Shown here: piece by piece, positions 1-10,099 of the stretch
Numbering within the stretch: position 1 is the first letter of the stretch
Layout: each line of letters begins with the position of its first letter
Source of the DNA: Sphaeroforma sirkka
Lineage: Eukaryota; Opisthokonta; Ichthyosporea; Ichthyophonida
Assembly: GCA_001586965.3 (NCBI GenBank)
Contig: LUCW03000301.1
Span: 1-21,097 of the forward strand
Direction: 5' to 3'
Length of the DNA stretch: 21,097 nucleotides
Notes under the pieces: model-generated
Told to the model about the DNA's origin: nothing
The model's input: only the letters and a program-made list of their open reading frames with translations
Database searches by the model: none
Translations under genes and position numbers: made by a program

Positions 1-44
1 TGTGTATGTGTGTGTAATGTCAATATATGTGTATATATGTTGTG
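1..44. repeat. TG/TATG simple repeat
   Basis: Short low-complexity run of TG, TATG and TATA units at the left window edge. No coding signal is seen. Confidence 0.7.
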
Positions 45-387
45 GGATCCCAAATCAGAAGCCTGATAACGATATGATTCTTTTAATAAAAAGAATTAAA
101 GAGTTAGTGTTAATGGCAATGTTTGCATCTGGACCCAAGGTATGTCCGATGATGTGAGAGAAGTGTATATATTTTTGTTTTTAAATCTTGATCACATGGC
201 CAAAAGATTTCGATTCCAAAGTTGGGTACTCAAGCCCTAGGCCGATCTTATATATATATATATATATGTATTGTATATGTATATATATGTATATATATTG
301 TGTGTGTGTGTATTTACTTATATGCTATATCTATATCAATATAGCTTATATATATATGTACAATTATATTTACTATATGGTAGCAAC

Positions 388-428
<41 letters not shown>

Positions 429-565
429 TCACGTGCAGCCCATCATTATGAATTCATCTGTGATCAATATATACTGTCCATTTTTCTTTGCACCAATTCA
501 TTCTTCACGCATGTGCTTTGATACCTGTAGGTATGTCTGCGATCTCTTCCAACTCTCTCTGCCAG
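45..565 (+). other. Non-coding flank or intron upstream of the GREB1-like gene
   Basis: No gene is seen here. The middle holds a TA-rich microsatellite. The right end (about 541-565) is pyrimidine-rich and finishes in GCCAG, which looks like a 3' splice site, and an open frame that fits the following gene starts directly after it. The stretch may therefore be an intron whose upstream exon lies outside the window, or the 5' flank. No promoter can be called. Confidence 0.4.
247..425. repeat. TA/TATG microsatellite
   Basis: Alternating TA tracts and TATG units, with a TG run near 299-311 and an almost pure TA run at about 391-423. The open frames across it encode only Tyr/Ile/Met-rich low-complexity peptides and are not genes. 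Confidence 0.9.
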
Positions 566-1104
566 TACTAAAAAAATCGTTTTACGCTGTCTCTCCGCGT
601 ATTTTGTGCTGCACCTTTCAAAAGTTGTATTGGTGTCCTTGTATGAGTCGGCTGAGGCCCGCTATGAAGCAGGTGTGAAAGATGGCGATGGGTACTACCT
701 TTTGGATCTATTGCGATTATCGGATACGGCCACAGCAAACAGTATAGAGTCCGCCATGGTCAAGCACTCCTGGGCGATCAAGGATGTCGCTAAGCTCCTG
801 TGCCATCTGCTGGAGCCCAGAGTTAAAGTTAAAGCAACCTCACCAATGTGTGGGAGAGAGTATTCGAATTACTTTTAGAGAAATTGCGCAGAGCCATGGA
901 GAGCCAGCAGCTTTGCAACAGACGTTTGATTGTTGTTCGTCGTGTACGGAAGTAGGAGTAATTCCCCACGATGAATTGTGTGCAATTATACTTTCATCGC
1001 ATGCCAGTAGACGCCACTGATGGGGAGATGGCAAAGACGGGAGGTACGCGGCATTGTTTAATTGGACACCTGGAAAAAAAACACGTGGCAAAAGATATTT
1101 CAGA
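566..1104 (+). pseudogene. GREB1-like gene, N-terminal segment (decayed)
   Basis: Weak but gene-like coding signal upstream of the helicase module. One frame (to about 850) gives a helix-rich stretch with VVLVSLYESAEARYEAG and GYYLLDLLRLSD. A second frame around 840-950 reads VWERVFELLLEKLRRAMES, which looks like real amphipathic helix. A third reads into the helicase segment. No single frame spans the interval, so this copy has several frame breaks, or unrecognised splicing, or assembly errors. No family domain is recognised here on its own. It is placed with the GREB1-like gene by strand, adjacency and similar base composition. The first exon and true start codon are not visible. Confidence 0.5.
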
Positions 1105-2342
1105 AGCTCAGAGAGAGAATCAATAGAGAACAACAACGACATTGAAGTGGATCCGACATCCTTCAAAATCTACAGAATTTACGGACAAAAAGACCTCTAC
1201 GATGCCGTGGTAGCGGTTGTAGACTCCTCGACAGGTTTAGAGCCACTACTGCACTTCCCTTTCGAGGAGATACAGATATCATTTAAGCCATCGATCGACA
1301 AGGATAGTCTCGAGAAGTACTTCATGTCCAGCAAATATTCAACCAACGTACATGCTTTCAAACTGGAGGATGGCGTATGGTGCATCTATACCTATGGCAA
1401 TGTACGTAGAGCAGTTCCTGAGGTGCTACCGGCTGACAAAGCTGTTTGTGAATATCAGCGACGACGAACGATCTTATTTCAAACCCAACCAAGTAATCGT
1501 GGCCCAGCGGTTGCTTTCGAAGGCCAAAGAGCTGCTGACTGTAGACGTGTCGTGGTTTCGTGATGTTCGGACGTTTTGTTTTACGCAAAGATACAACACA
1601 TTGCTGCAGCAAACACGCAACCGTATCCAACTGAGCTTGAAGGGACATAACGTGTATGTGGGGCTTAGTTCGCGAACGCATGAGAAAGCCTATGAAGACT
1701 TCCGGCAGAGTATATTCGATAACCCCACCACACTACACATAATGATTGTTGACGAGTGCCATTACTATCCCAAGTCGACAGGTTATCACAACCAATTCTT
1801 GAACGACACGGTAAAAACGGCCAAGCGCTTACACAACCAAACTATTTACAGTTGTTGGTGTCAGCTACGCCCTTGAACTGCCTGACCAAGCACAGCAAAG
1901 TGAGAGAGACCAACGTCATCACTTGGTATGGCGGAGACAACAGTCCTGAGCAGGTGTCGTACTGCGCCTGCCTGCATGAAGCACTCGGCTCAATGTTGTT
2001 CTGTCTACCGCAGTCACACTATGTGCTCACAGACACATCCACAGACACGAGCAAGATACTGACACTGACGTATGAGGGTGGCCCCGGAGCACATGGCCTT
2101 GGGTTTCAAATCAACATCGACCTGGCACTTGTGGGTGAGAGACCGGCTTTTAAGGCGCACAGGTTTGCCTCACTACGGCTGTGGAGGAAGTGGGTCTGCA
2201 AGAAGGTCAACGAGCATCTCAGTTGTAAAGGCGCGAAGTTCAAAGTAGCCATGAATGAACAAGGCAACGCCGACCATCTCTACACCTACCTGAGTTTGGG
2301 ACAAAGCTGTGACTCGCGCAGTCGGAACATTGACGTTTGAAG
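1105..2342 (+). pseudogene. GREB1-like gene: first half of circularly permuted SF2 helicase module
   Basis: This segment carries the early motifs of a superfamily-2 helicase core: IVDECH (DECH, motif II/Walker B, at 1751-1762) and LLVSATPLN (motif III, SATP at 1861-1872). No Walker A precedes them; the only candidate lies about 2.9 kb downstream after motif VI. This is the order expected of the circularly permuted helicase domain known from GREB1 proteins. Upstream conserved-looking text includes YGNVRRAVPEVLPADKAV. The reading frame changes about twice around the DECH region and again near 2295-2310. Close to the end, LTFEG runs in phase into a GTGATT donor. The family role of this domain is unclear, and it may be a nucleic-acid-binding module without ATPase activity. 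Broken copy; sequencing error cannot be excluded. Confidence 0.75.
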
Positions 2343-2579
2343 GTGATTCTTCTGATCCCATGTGTGGGTGTTTACGCATCGCGATTATGGTTGTAACAGC
2401 TTACGTTTGCTTATGCGCTTCGATTATTTACATGCATGTCTCCGATTACGGCTTCATATTGTATTTACATGTGTGACTCTATCTTTTGCGTTGTTGCATG
2501 ATTTAGGGTTTATGAAGATAACCGCAGAATATGTCTGCGTGGTCTGTCAAAAACTAACCAATCTATGTGTCATTTGCAG
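2343..2579 (+). other. Candidate spliceosomal intron (237 bp)
   Basis: Donor AAG|GTGATT at 2343 and acceptor CATTTGCAG ending at 2579. An AAACTAACC box at about 2551-2559 fits a branch point some 20-25 bases before the acceptor. The interval is T-rich with no coding character. The phase agrees when the upstream frame ...LTFE-G is read into downstream GEVMSRLG. Evidence is by inspection only. Confidence 0.65.
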
Positions 2580-3762
2580 GAGAAGTGATGTCACGTCTCG
2601 GTTTCACTGGGCGAAAAGAAGTTTCGATTGGACATGGTAGCGCTGGCAATGAAGTAGTGTCCGACCACCCCTGTGTCTTCCATTTGGAAAACAGCCCTCC
2701 CAGCACCCGCCAGATTCGCCCGGATACGCTCTTCAATGACCTGCTCACTGAGTTTAAGAAGCTCAACCCGAAAGGCATGGGCGCTAATCGCAAGTTCAAG
2801 AAGTCCCAATCAAAAAACCCGGACGGTGATGAGGAGTCTGAATCGACAGTCTCGGATGGTGATGTCATGTTGCTGGACTACATCGGGGCTTTTTGATGTA
2901 CGCGCGAGCTACCTACCGTCCTATAGATGGAAAGGTGGGGCAGGTGGGGGGGACACCAGATGGCATGTATCACATCCCCATGGACGAGCGCAGAACCGAT
3001 CTACGCCAGGAAATAGAAAACTCGGAACAGTGGACGAAATTCAAGGAGGTGTGGGAGGGAAAGTGCACTCTGACAGACGACGAGATGAATGAGCGCTCTT
3101 GGAAACTAGTTGAGTTCATCCGCACCGAAGTGGTGCGGAAATGGGTGTATAAGAAGTATATTGGATACTTTCGGCAAGTGAAAACTGAGATTGAGAACAT
3201 GGACCCCATGAAGCAGTATAAGGAGCACCACAAAATAGTTGCAGCACACCTGTACTACTGGCTCAGATGCCACATCGTCTTTCTGAAGCAAACCTTCCAA
3301 AGCTTTCAGCCTAACGATTTATATACGCCGTCGCCTTATCTCTATGACTTGTCAGAGAAAGCATCTGATATTACGGTCCTTCTGCCGGAATCGTGCAGGG
3401 AGTGCACGAGTGATAAACCGTGTGCGTGCGCGCTCGAGCAGCTACTCAGTGATGCTAACCATGACAACAACCCAGCGCAAGTAGTCATTGAGTACATTCT
3501 AAGTCTCAAAATACGCGATGATCTGTTACTGCGCGAATCAGATACAGTACGCAGTGCCTTTGGGTTCATAGACCAGTGGTACAGTGAGAGTGACAAGATG
3601 ATGGGCGATCTGCTCTCCCACACGTATGGTGCAGAAGGGAAGGACGCTGGAGCGTCCATGAAGATTCTGCGCGTGCGTGACACCGTAGCCAACGAACGTC
3701 TTGGCGGTGTTGTAGTAGCGGCCATGCAAGCTCTGGGCCTCGCAGGCAAAGAGAGTGGCGAT
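2580..3762 (+). pseudogene. GREB1-like gene: region between helicase halves
   Basis: Two open stretches in different frames meet at a T run near 2890-2895, which suggests a 1-base slip. The first (to about 2890) starts EVMSRLGFTG and becomes acidic and Ser-rich (DGDEESESTVSDGD), so it is probably disordered. The second (about 2893-3777) is a well-populated helical region with MYARATYRPIDGK near its start, a Trp/Tyr-rich stretch and a cysteine cluster, SCRECTSDKPCACAL at about 3390-3434, which could bind a metal. It ends around GVVVAAMQALGLAG, where the frame changes again into the second helicase half. No independent domain is recognised. It appears to be an insert in, or linker of, the permuted helicase. 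Confidence 0.6.
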
Positions 3763-4949
3763 CCTCAGCCTTTCTGATTGTCACAGACACGGGAACGGCG
3801 ATCTCAACGCACATCCCCAAGTACTTCATGCAATGTAAGGTCGAAGTTGCGCCGCAGAAGAAGGTGTCATTGGGCACGATCAAGGCACCTGATCGCGCTA
3901 TAACATACGAAGACATCAAAATGCCGTGCTTGCTGATAGTGACAGAGAAAGCCCGCATGGGAAACACTTTCCCGCACTCCTTCAACTGCCTGGACCTGCG
4001 GTTGAGGGTAGGACGCAATACCAGCACAATGCACCAAGAGATCGGACGCCTGTGGCGTTATCCGGCCATGGCACCGCTGGGAGTGATCACTATAGACTCT
4101 GGTGTAGTTCAGTGGCCTAGTGATGCATCATTCGATAACAGCGGATTCATATACTTTGTGCAGGCGTTGCAGCCCGAAGTGGATCTGCCCATGGGTGTGT
4201 ACTACAAATGCTTCACAGAGTGCGATTTACAGTTAGCGTTTGACCATTTCCAAGGTCACGACCGATTGTTCGTGTCCAAGGGTCAGCAGCGCTTCCCCTA
4301 CGCACTGGTGCTATGGAAGGGCGCCGAGACACGAACAACTAACTTTCCCATCTTCGAGAAGGCCGCGAGTCTATATAACGAGTACCTGAGGTCACCGAAT
4401 AAAGAGCAGTTCAACAATCGCACAGATCTGCGCGCCGAAGATTTTCTTGCCACAGCAACGCTGGATGACTACGTCAAAGTAGAATCAAGCGATAGGAATT
4501 CCTCTGCCATAACCAAGCTATGTCATCGGTTGGAGCGAAAGAATCTGGTAGCCAAGGGAGAACATTATGACCAAGTGGCCGCTGCAAACACTCAGCTTTC
4601 AGCCGAAGAAATTGACTGGAAAGTATACTTCGCCGACAAAAAGGAAAAGGTTCTACCGCGGCGCATGTTGTTAAGAGCTCCGCCGCAAGCAGGGAAAACA
4701 GGATCATACGAATGCTTTGTCTCTCTGTTGCTACTCGAGGTAGGTATCTTCCACTCCATCCCATCCGTTCCAGCTGAATATGGTAACCATGTGCTTCCGT
4801 ACTTTGCGGCTCTGCACGAGCGACACGACAACTGGTATAATTGCAAGGGCCAGTGGTCAATGAGGGAATCAAAGTACCACGCGATGGTCTATGCGCGGAG
4901 GAAGAAGCTGCTGGACGAGACATGGACAGACGACCGAGCAGAGTATGCG
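3763..4949 (+). pseudogene. GREB1-like gene: second half of permuted SF2 helicase with Walker A at its end
   Basis: One long open frame from about 3763 until the LTR element interrupts it. In order: FLIVTDTGTA (IV-like); LLIVTEKARMGNTFPHSF (motif V-like, about 3930-3983); HQEIGRLWRYP (motif VI-like, 4032-4064, with the paired arginines typical of SF2); and LLRAPPQAGKTGS (motif I/Walker A-like, 4671-4706, P-loop with GKT). Motif I after VI is the mark of circular permutation, and the II-III half lies upstream in the same gene. The last codons before the insertion are GAG TAT GCG (4941-4949). The first codons after it (AAA CGT ATA GCG CGA ATG, from 12689) keep the same phase, so this frame originally ran straight into the glycosyltransferase region. 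The P-loop GKT is present, so ATP binding is possible in intact relatives. Confidence 0.8.
4946..4949. repeat. Target-site duplication TGCG (left)
   Basis: TGCG lies directly before the left LTR start (TGTAAAC at 4950), and the same four bases follow the right LTR end at 12685-12688. Both lie in coding sequence of the host gene. Confidence 0.85.
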
Positions 4950-5544
4950 TGTAAACTTCGATGGAAATTACTAGGTTCCAAACTATATTAAACTAAAATA
5001 CAATTTAGTCAGTTAGGATTTAGCAGTGGTAGCTTGTGTAAGAATGATCGGGACTGCCTCTTGTTAAGAGCCTAAATATCCTCGATCACACAGGGCGTAC
5101 CTCTAGCTGTTCTTTATTGAATAATTTTCACTAGAAGTACTAAGTGTTCATGACCACTTGCCTAATTTGTAAATAGACATAATAACGTAAGTCACGTTAA
5201 TACATTAGCTGATATAAATAAAGTTCCATCTGAAGAAAAGTTAAAAAAAGAAAAAGACTTATTGGATTTTGGAGATTGGCGGGAGGACCAAAATCTATAA
5301 GTAGTAGTTCGGAGATTATAAAATTTAGTTTATAATATCCTACATCTACTAATGTCCCAAATAGGTCCAAGTAGATGAGTCATACCAAATACTCAGGCTA
5401 TTGGAGCCATCAAAGTGAATTTAGAACACTTTGGAAATATTGGAAAAAGAGCTTGTACTAAATTATTTAAAATACAAATAAAAACCAATGTATTATTTCA
5501 ATTGATCTTGATATTTTAGACTGACCGGTGGCCGTATTTCTACA
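4950..5544 (-). repeat. 3' LTR of the Ty3/Gypsy-like element
   Basis: A 595-bp direct repeat of 12088-12684, starting TGTAAACTTCGATGG and ending GTATTTCTACA on the plus strand. It is the 3' LTR in element orientation. Near identity to its partner indicates a young insertion. Confidence 0.93.
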
Positions 5545-5669
5545 TAGCCCCAGTAGCTTTTAGAACTACGAACGTACGTTAAGATACGATCTAGTTGGTA
5601 AAGTGAAAACCAAAGTAAAACGGTTTCGGTCATGACTTATCGAGTAAGTATGTGCCTATATGTACGAGT

Positions 5670-7130
5670 TCAAGACTCATGTTGTACTCTATGTCGTTTA
5701 GTATTTGGTCCAGTAACCATTTCCGATGTAGGCGCCTTGCGTTTATTATTTGGTAAGGTAATAGCCAAAGGCTGTTCTTCATTAGTAAGTAAGTTTGAAC
5801 AATTTTCTGCACTGTTGGTAAGCAGATCAGAAAGTTTAGTCACGTAGGAAGTAGGTGGCAAATAGGGAATTTCAGATCCGTCAGGGTTTGTAGTCACCTG
5901 AGGAAACCCTTTTCGTTTATCTCGTGTGTTCTTATGTAAACGCTTATTCCATTTCTTATTAAAGATACGAAGAAAGTCGCGAGATTCACGAAATGCATCG
6001 GAGGTTAGCCAAGCTACTGTCCCATCCATGAAACGGGTCTTGTAGTAAGTGTAACCGTCTTCGGATGTTTTATCAATTATATCTTTGACTTGTGACTCCA
6101 TAACTGGTATATCAGATTCAAATGAGCGAGCGAATGAGAGTTCGGAGGTAGGGATACGGTGAGTGCCTAGATTGGTTGCGCTAGTACCATCAATGTTATT
6201 CACTTCGTAAGTATCACTCTTCTCATCATGGTAGGAAATAACAAAAGGTCCTATCGTCTTAGAAGAGAGTTCGGTAACGTTGGCGTTTCGATTTATAATG
6301 TTAACATAATCGCCGACTTTGAACTGAACAATGTTCTTAGTGTTATTCCATCGGTCATACGCTTTAAGTAGGACGCGATTCTTGTGCTCGAGTAAACAGG
6401 GGTAAACAACGTTCTGCATATGCTCGATCTTTTGTAGCCACGGGGTAGCGTGTTTCTCGGGCGCAGTTTTATCAAACGTTGCTTGTAATTCACTATAGCG
6501 GCCAAAGAAATAGTGAAACGGGAGTGTTCCAGTTTGAGGATTCATGCAGTTATTCATTTGAGTCTGAACCCATTTCAAATGATAAGGCCACATATCCTCA
6601 ACGTCGTCTAGTGCGGTACGCAAGAGTTTCTTAAGTTCTCTATGACGTGTCTCATTTGCACCCTGCGTTTGAGGTTTGTAAGGAACACCACGCCTATGGG
6701 TCATGCCTGATACGAGTATAAGTGCCTCCATTACGTCGGTACAAAACTCACTACCGTTATCAGAACATAGTACTCGGGGAAACCGAAGTCATTAAAGACG
6801 TGATAGCATAATTCTGCCACTGTTTGTGGACGTTTGTTCGGTATTGCATAAAGCAAGTTATAGCCCGAAGCCACACATAAGAAATGACAGATATATACAT
6901 CGCCAGTATGCTTGGATCGCGGGAGTTTAACCAAATCGACTATGACTCGGCGCATCGGTTGGTCTTCTGTCACACTTTTAGGGGTGCCCAACCGTATCGC
7001 TTGATCTGGTTCTTTTCACAATCAGTACAGCGTCGGTATACTTCACGTATGGTTTCTTTCAGCGCCGGGTGATCAAGCCCTGCACGAATAGCCATTTTAT
7101 AAGTATGCTCATATGCTCGATGCGTTAAAT
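5670..7130 (-). mobile_element. Element part: integrase with GPF motif and chromodomain-like end
   Basis: This fossil part encodes the integrase. First comes an HHCC zinc-binding end (HRAYEHTYKMA ... CTDCEKN, about 7000-7130). The catalytic core follows, with VDLVKLP and later PQTQGANETRHRELKKLL. Then comes a GPY/F-type module (FKVGDYVNI ... TIGPFVIS, about 6220-6330), and after it a chromodomain-like stretch (VKDIIDKTSEDGYTYYKTRF ... WL, about 5950-6100). The end is basic with NKRK- and KRHR-type nuclear-localisation patches. GPY/F plus a chromodomain is characteristic of chromoviruses, where the chromodomain steers integration towards particular chromatin. The chromodomain call is by pattern only. 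Confidence 0.85.
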
Positions 7131-7599
7131 TATGTATAATTTTAACTCTACTTTCGAGCTCCTCTAAGTCAGTCAGATTCTGCGTAACGCTGGCTGGATG
7201 AACCATAGTCCTGTTGGAAAGGGCAACCTCAGTATCAGGAGGGGTAGAGTCCTGAGATACATAATTGACAACATTGGATTGTTGAAGTATCTTCTTCAGT
7301 TGTTTCGCAACTCCTGGCTGTTCTTTAAGCAGCGCTTTAAGTAGTTGAGTGCGAGCTTCAGGTTCTCTTAGAGTTTTGAGTCTTTGATCCATGGCCTTAG
7401 CTAGTTCCATGTTTTTTTTACGATCTAATGCCGTGTCAATCGGCATTACCTCGACTGCAATCTTGTTGGGTGCATGTGTTGTACGAGTCTTGAGCTTTTG
7501 TTCAAACTCTTTAGACTCCTCTAGTTTAGCTAAGAATTCGGTTGAGGGTTTCCACTTAGTGGTACCTGCAGGACCGATGCGACAAACAATGGTGTGTTT

Positions 7600-7950
7600 C
7601 CAAGGCGTCTTCTTAATAGAATAGGATCCCTGATACAAGAACGTGTCGGTTTCACGGTCGACATAAATAGGTTCGTCTTGAATCATATTAATTAAATCAC
7701 GTATCCATGGGTCGGAGTTACGTAAGGGAGGGACAACACAGCGTAATGGTAGATTTCGTAATATTAACATAATTTAACAACTGTGCGATAAGTTGACAAG
7801 GTGGGTTAGCCCACGCATTATGCTTTGATAAGTCAAGCTGAAATGCATCACCTTTAGGATGAGTCAACGACCTATATTCAGAAACCTGTTTGTTATGTTC
7901 TGCGGCGAACATATCAACAGTAAATGGACCCCATCGTGATTGAGCGAGGT
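7600..7950 (-). mobile_element. Element part: methyltransferase-like domain between RNase H and integrase
   Basis: Directly after RNase H the frame reads RWGPFTVDMFAAEHNKQ, then DAFQLDLSKHNAWANPPC and a following hydrophobic stretch. The D(M/L)FA...N...Y start and the NPP tripeptide resemble the Dam-like N6-adenine methyltransferase domain known best from DIRS-type elements, where it also follows RNase H. Finding it next to an ordinary integrase is less usual. Function is inferred from motif resemblance only, and the copy is a fossil. Confidence 0.55.
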
Positions 7951-7989
7951 TAAACCATTTCTTATTTAGCATCCAATCGGTTGCTAATA

Positions 7990-9270
7990 ACTCTTTGACT
8001 GTTTTCTGGTAGTCGGGCACAAGTCGAGAGAGCATGTCAGGAAGATGGTTATGTATTCCTGGAATGTGTGTTATATTAAAAGCGAACTTGGCAATAATGT
8101 CATGCCAGCGGCTCACCAACTGTGAATCAGGGTTCATATCTTTTAAGTATGTTAAAGACTTTTGATCACAGGCGACAGTAAAGTAACTTCCATAAAGGTA
8201 GTCTTTAAACTGTCTTAGCGCAGTAACTATAGCAAGGAGCTCTTGTTTAACGGTAGGGTAATTCCGTTGACTCTTATTATAACTCTTGCTAAAGAATTGT
8301 ATGTAGCGCGGTTTACCATTTATCGTTTGGTAAAGCACTCCACCTACCGCTCGATCTGAAGCGTCGGTTGCTACTTGGAATGGGACACCATCCACAGGGT
8401 ACTGCATGATGGGTGCGTCCATTACTTTACTTTTGACTAGTTTAAATGCATCATCACATTCTTTAGTCCAAAGCTTTCCCAAAGGTCCTTTGTGCAGCCG
8501 TAGGTGACTGAAAGGCTTTAAGTAATGAGAAAGATGCGGTACCGAATCCGAGAAGAAGTTAACAAACCCACACACAGAGTTCACATCTCTTCCAGTAATT
8601 GGTGTTGATAAATCCAACAGAAACTGTTTCTTGCCAGGATCAATTTCTACCCCTGCTGCAGATACTTTGTAGCCAAGTAAGTGTATAGTATCTTTAGCAA
8701 AAGAACACTTGTCTTCGTTAATATTAAGTTTAGCATGATTAAGTCGCTTTTAAGACTTCTTTAACGAGTTTAGCATGTTCATGTGCTGTCTTTGTAAAGA
8801 TAACTATATCATCTAAATAGACTGATACGTTATACGACAGGTCCGCAAATAGTTCCATCATAACTTGTTGGAAGAAAGAAGGTAACATGTGTAAGCCTTC
8901 AGGTGCACCTTTAAACTGGTACTTCTTACCTTGCCAAGTAAAGGAAAAGTATTTCCTATGAGGCTCATATATCTGTAGTTGATGGAATGCAGCTTTTAAG
9001 TCTATCTTGGAAAAGATAGTCGCACCCTCCATTTTGCGTAATATCTCGCTTATCTTAGGTAAGGGAAAACTATGTTGCGGAATTAGTTTGTTGATTGGCG
9101 ACAGGTCTAGTACTACTCTTGTTTTACTAAACGTTCCATCAGATTTATATTGATCGACCGCTAAGAGAGCTAAGTTAACTGGGGTTGCATCATAATTGAT
9201 TTCAATTAGACCCTGTTTTAACCAATCTTCGATTTGGGTTTTGACTACGTCTTTGTGTCTCCAACTCACG
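7990..9270 (-). mobile_element. Element part: reverse transcriptase and RNase H
   Basis: RT is shown by RVVLDLSPINKLIPQHSFPL, then FSKIDLKAAFHQLQI, and the catalytic VYLDDIVIF at about 8800-8830. RNase H follows with FQVATDASDRAVGGVLY, KQELLAIVTALRQF, ACDQKSLTYL and HLPDMLSRL, which supply the acidic residues of the active site. The motif spacing is typical of Ty3/Gypsy pol. Fossil copy. Confidence 0.93.
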
Positions 9271-9449
9271 TAGTTATGTGAAGGACACTTTAACTTAGAG
9301 AAGTCGACGTTTGTTAAGTCAAGTCTAACGTACCCATTAGAGAACTTAAACATACACCAGTCAGTTATTGCAATCTTCCTGTTTTGTATAATTAAGTCCA
9401 TAATTATATCGGTGAAGTGCGGAATCATATCCTTTGCTTCACCTTCCGG

Positions 9450-9785
9450 AGGTTTAGGTATCTTTAACATATTATCATCTGACTGATCTTTATTCGGGTC
9501 TAGCCCATTAGGCAGACCAGTGAGTGTTATACCTAAACTGAGAAGATCAGTCATACCTATAATTAAATCGTATTTCTGAGACATGTCAGTAACGATTAGA
9601 TGAGTCTTCACTTCTCTTCTATCTGACAGCATTATGTGTGCATAGTCAATGGCTTGTTCGCAAGTAGTAACTTTGCCATTTCCCAAGATTAAATCAGTTG
9701 TTTCGTTATGGACAGCCATATCTGTAGCGTAGGCTACTCGGCGTGAGATAGCAGAGACTTCAGCCCCTGGATCAAATAGTGCCAT
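9450..9785 (-). mobile_element. Element part: retropepsin-like protease
   Basis: ALFDPGAEVSAISRR resembles the D-S/T/P-G-A active-site loop of a retroviral-type aspartic protease. DLIIGMTDLLSLGI later in the segment matches the conserved IIG...L region. It precedes RT as expected. Confidence 0.8.
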
Positions 9786-9895
9786 AACTTTTCTCCATTT
9801 ACGAAAACTGTTTGAAAGATACGTTCATCTCCTTTGGTATGGATTTTATTGAACATTTTCTCATAATCTTGCTCTAGTGCGCACATATGGTACTG

Positions 9896-10096
9896 TCAGT
9901 GCTTAACTTGGACGTCCGGTAAGTCCTTGCAATCCTCTTTGTGCCAACCGTTAGTACCCTTGCAAGTAGTACACTCTTTCATATAGTGTCCAAAATCTGG
10001 CTTGCCTGGTGCACACTTAACAGGGTCGTGTCTACCATTCCACTTGCCATTACGTTTTGTGAGGTTGTAACCCCACTTCTTGCAAGGCGCTCTCAC
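9896..10096 (-). mobile_element. Element part: Cys/His-rich nucleocapsid-like region
   Basis: A short basic segment with several cysteines and histidines, including CTTCKGTNGWHKEDC (C-x2-C-x6-H-x3-C). This resembles, but does not exactly match, the CCHC zinc knuckle that packages RNA. Its place between gag and protease supports the call. Confidence 0.6.
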
Positions 10097-10099
10097 CTT

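Noticed and set aside
188-678. Open frames rich in Tyr, Ile and Met across the TA repeats
   Set aside because: They are translations of microsatellite DNA and carry no motif.
2563-2868. Minus-strand open frame opposite the GREB1-like linker
   Set aside because: It mirrors the coding strand and has no recognisable motif. The same holds for other antisense frames over the host gene, for example 3342-3749, 4474-4923, 13916-14374 and 15121-15888.
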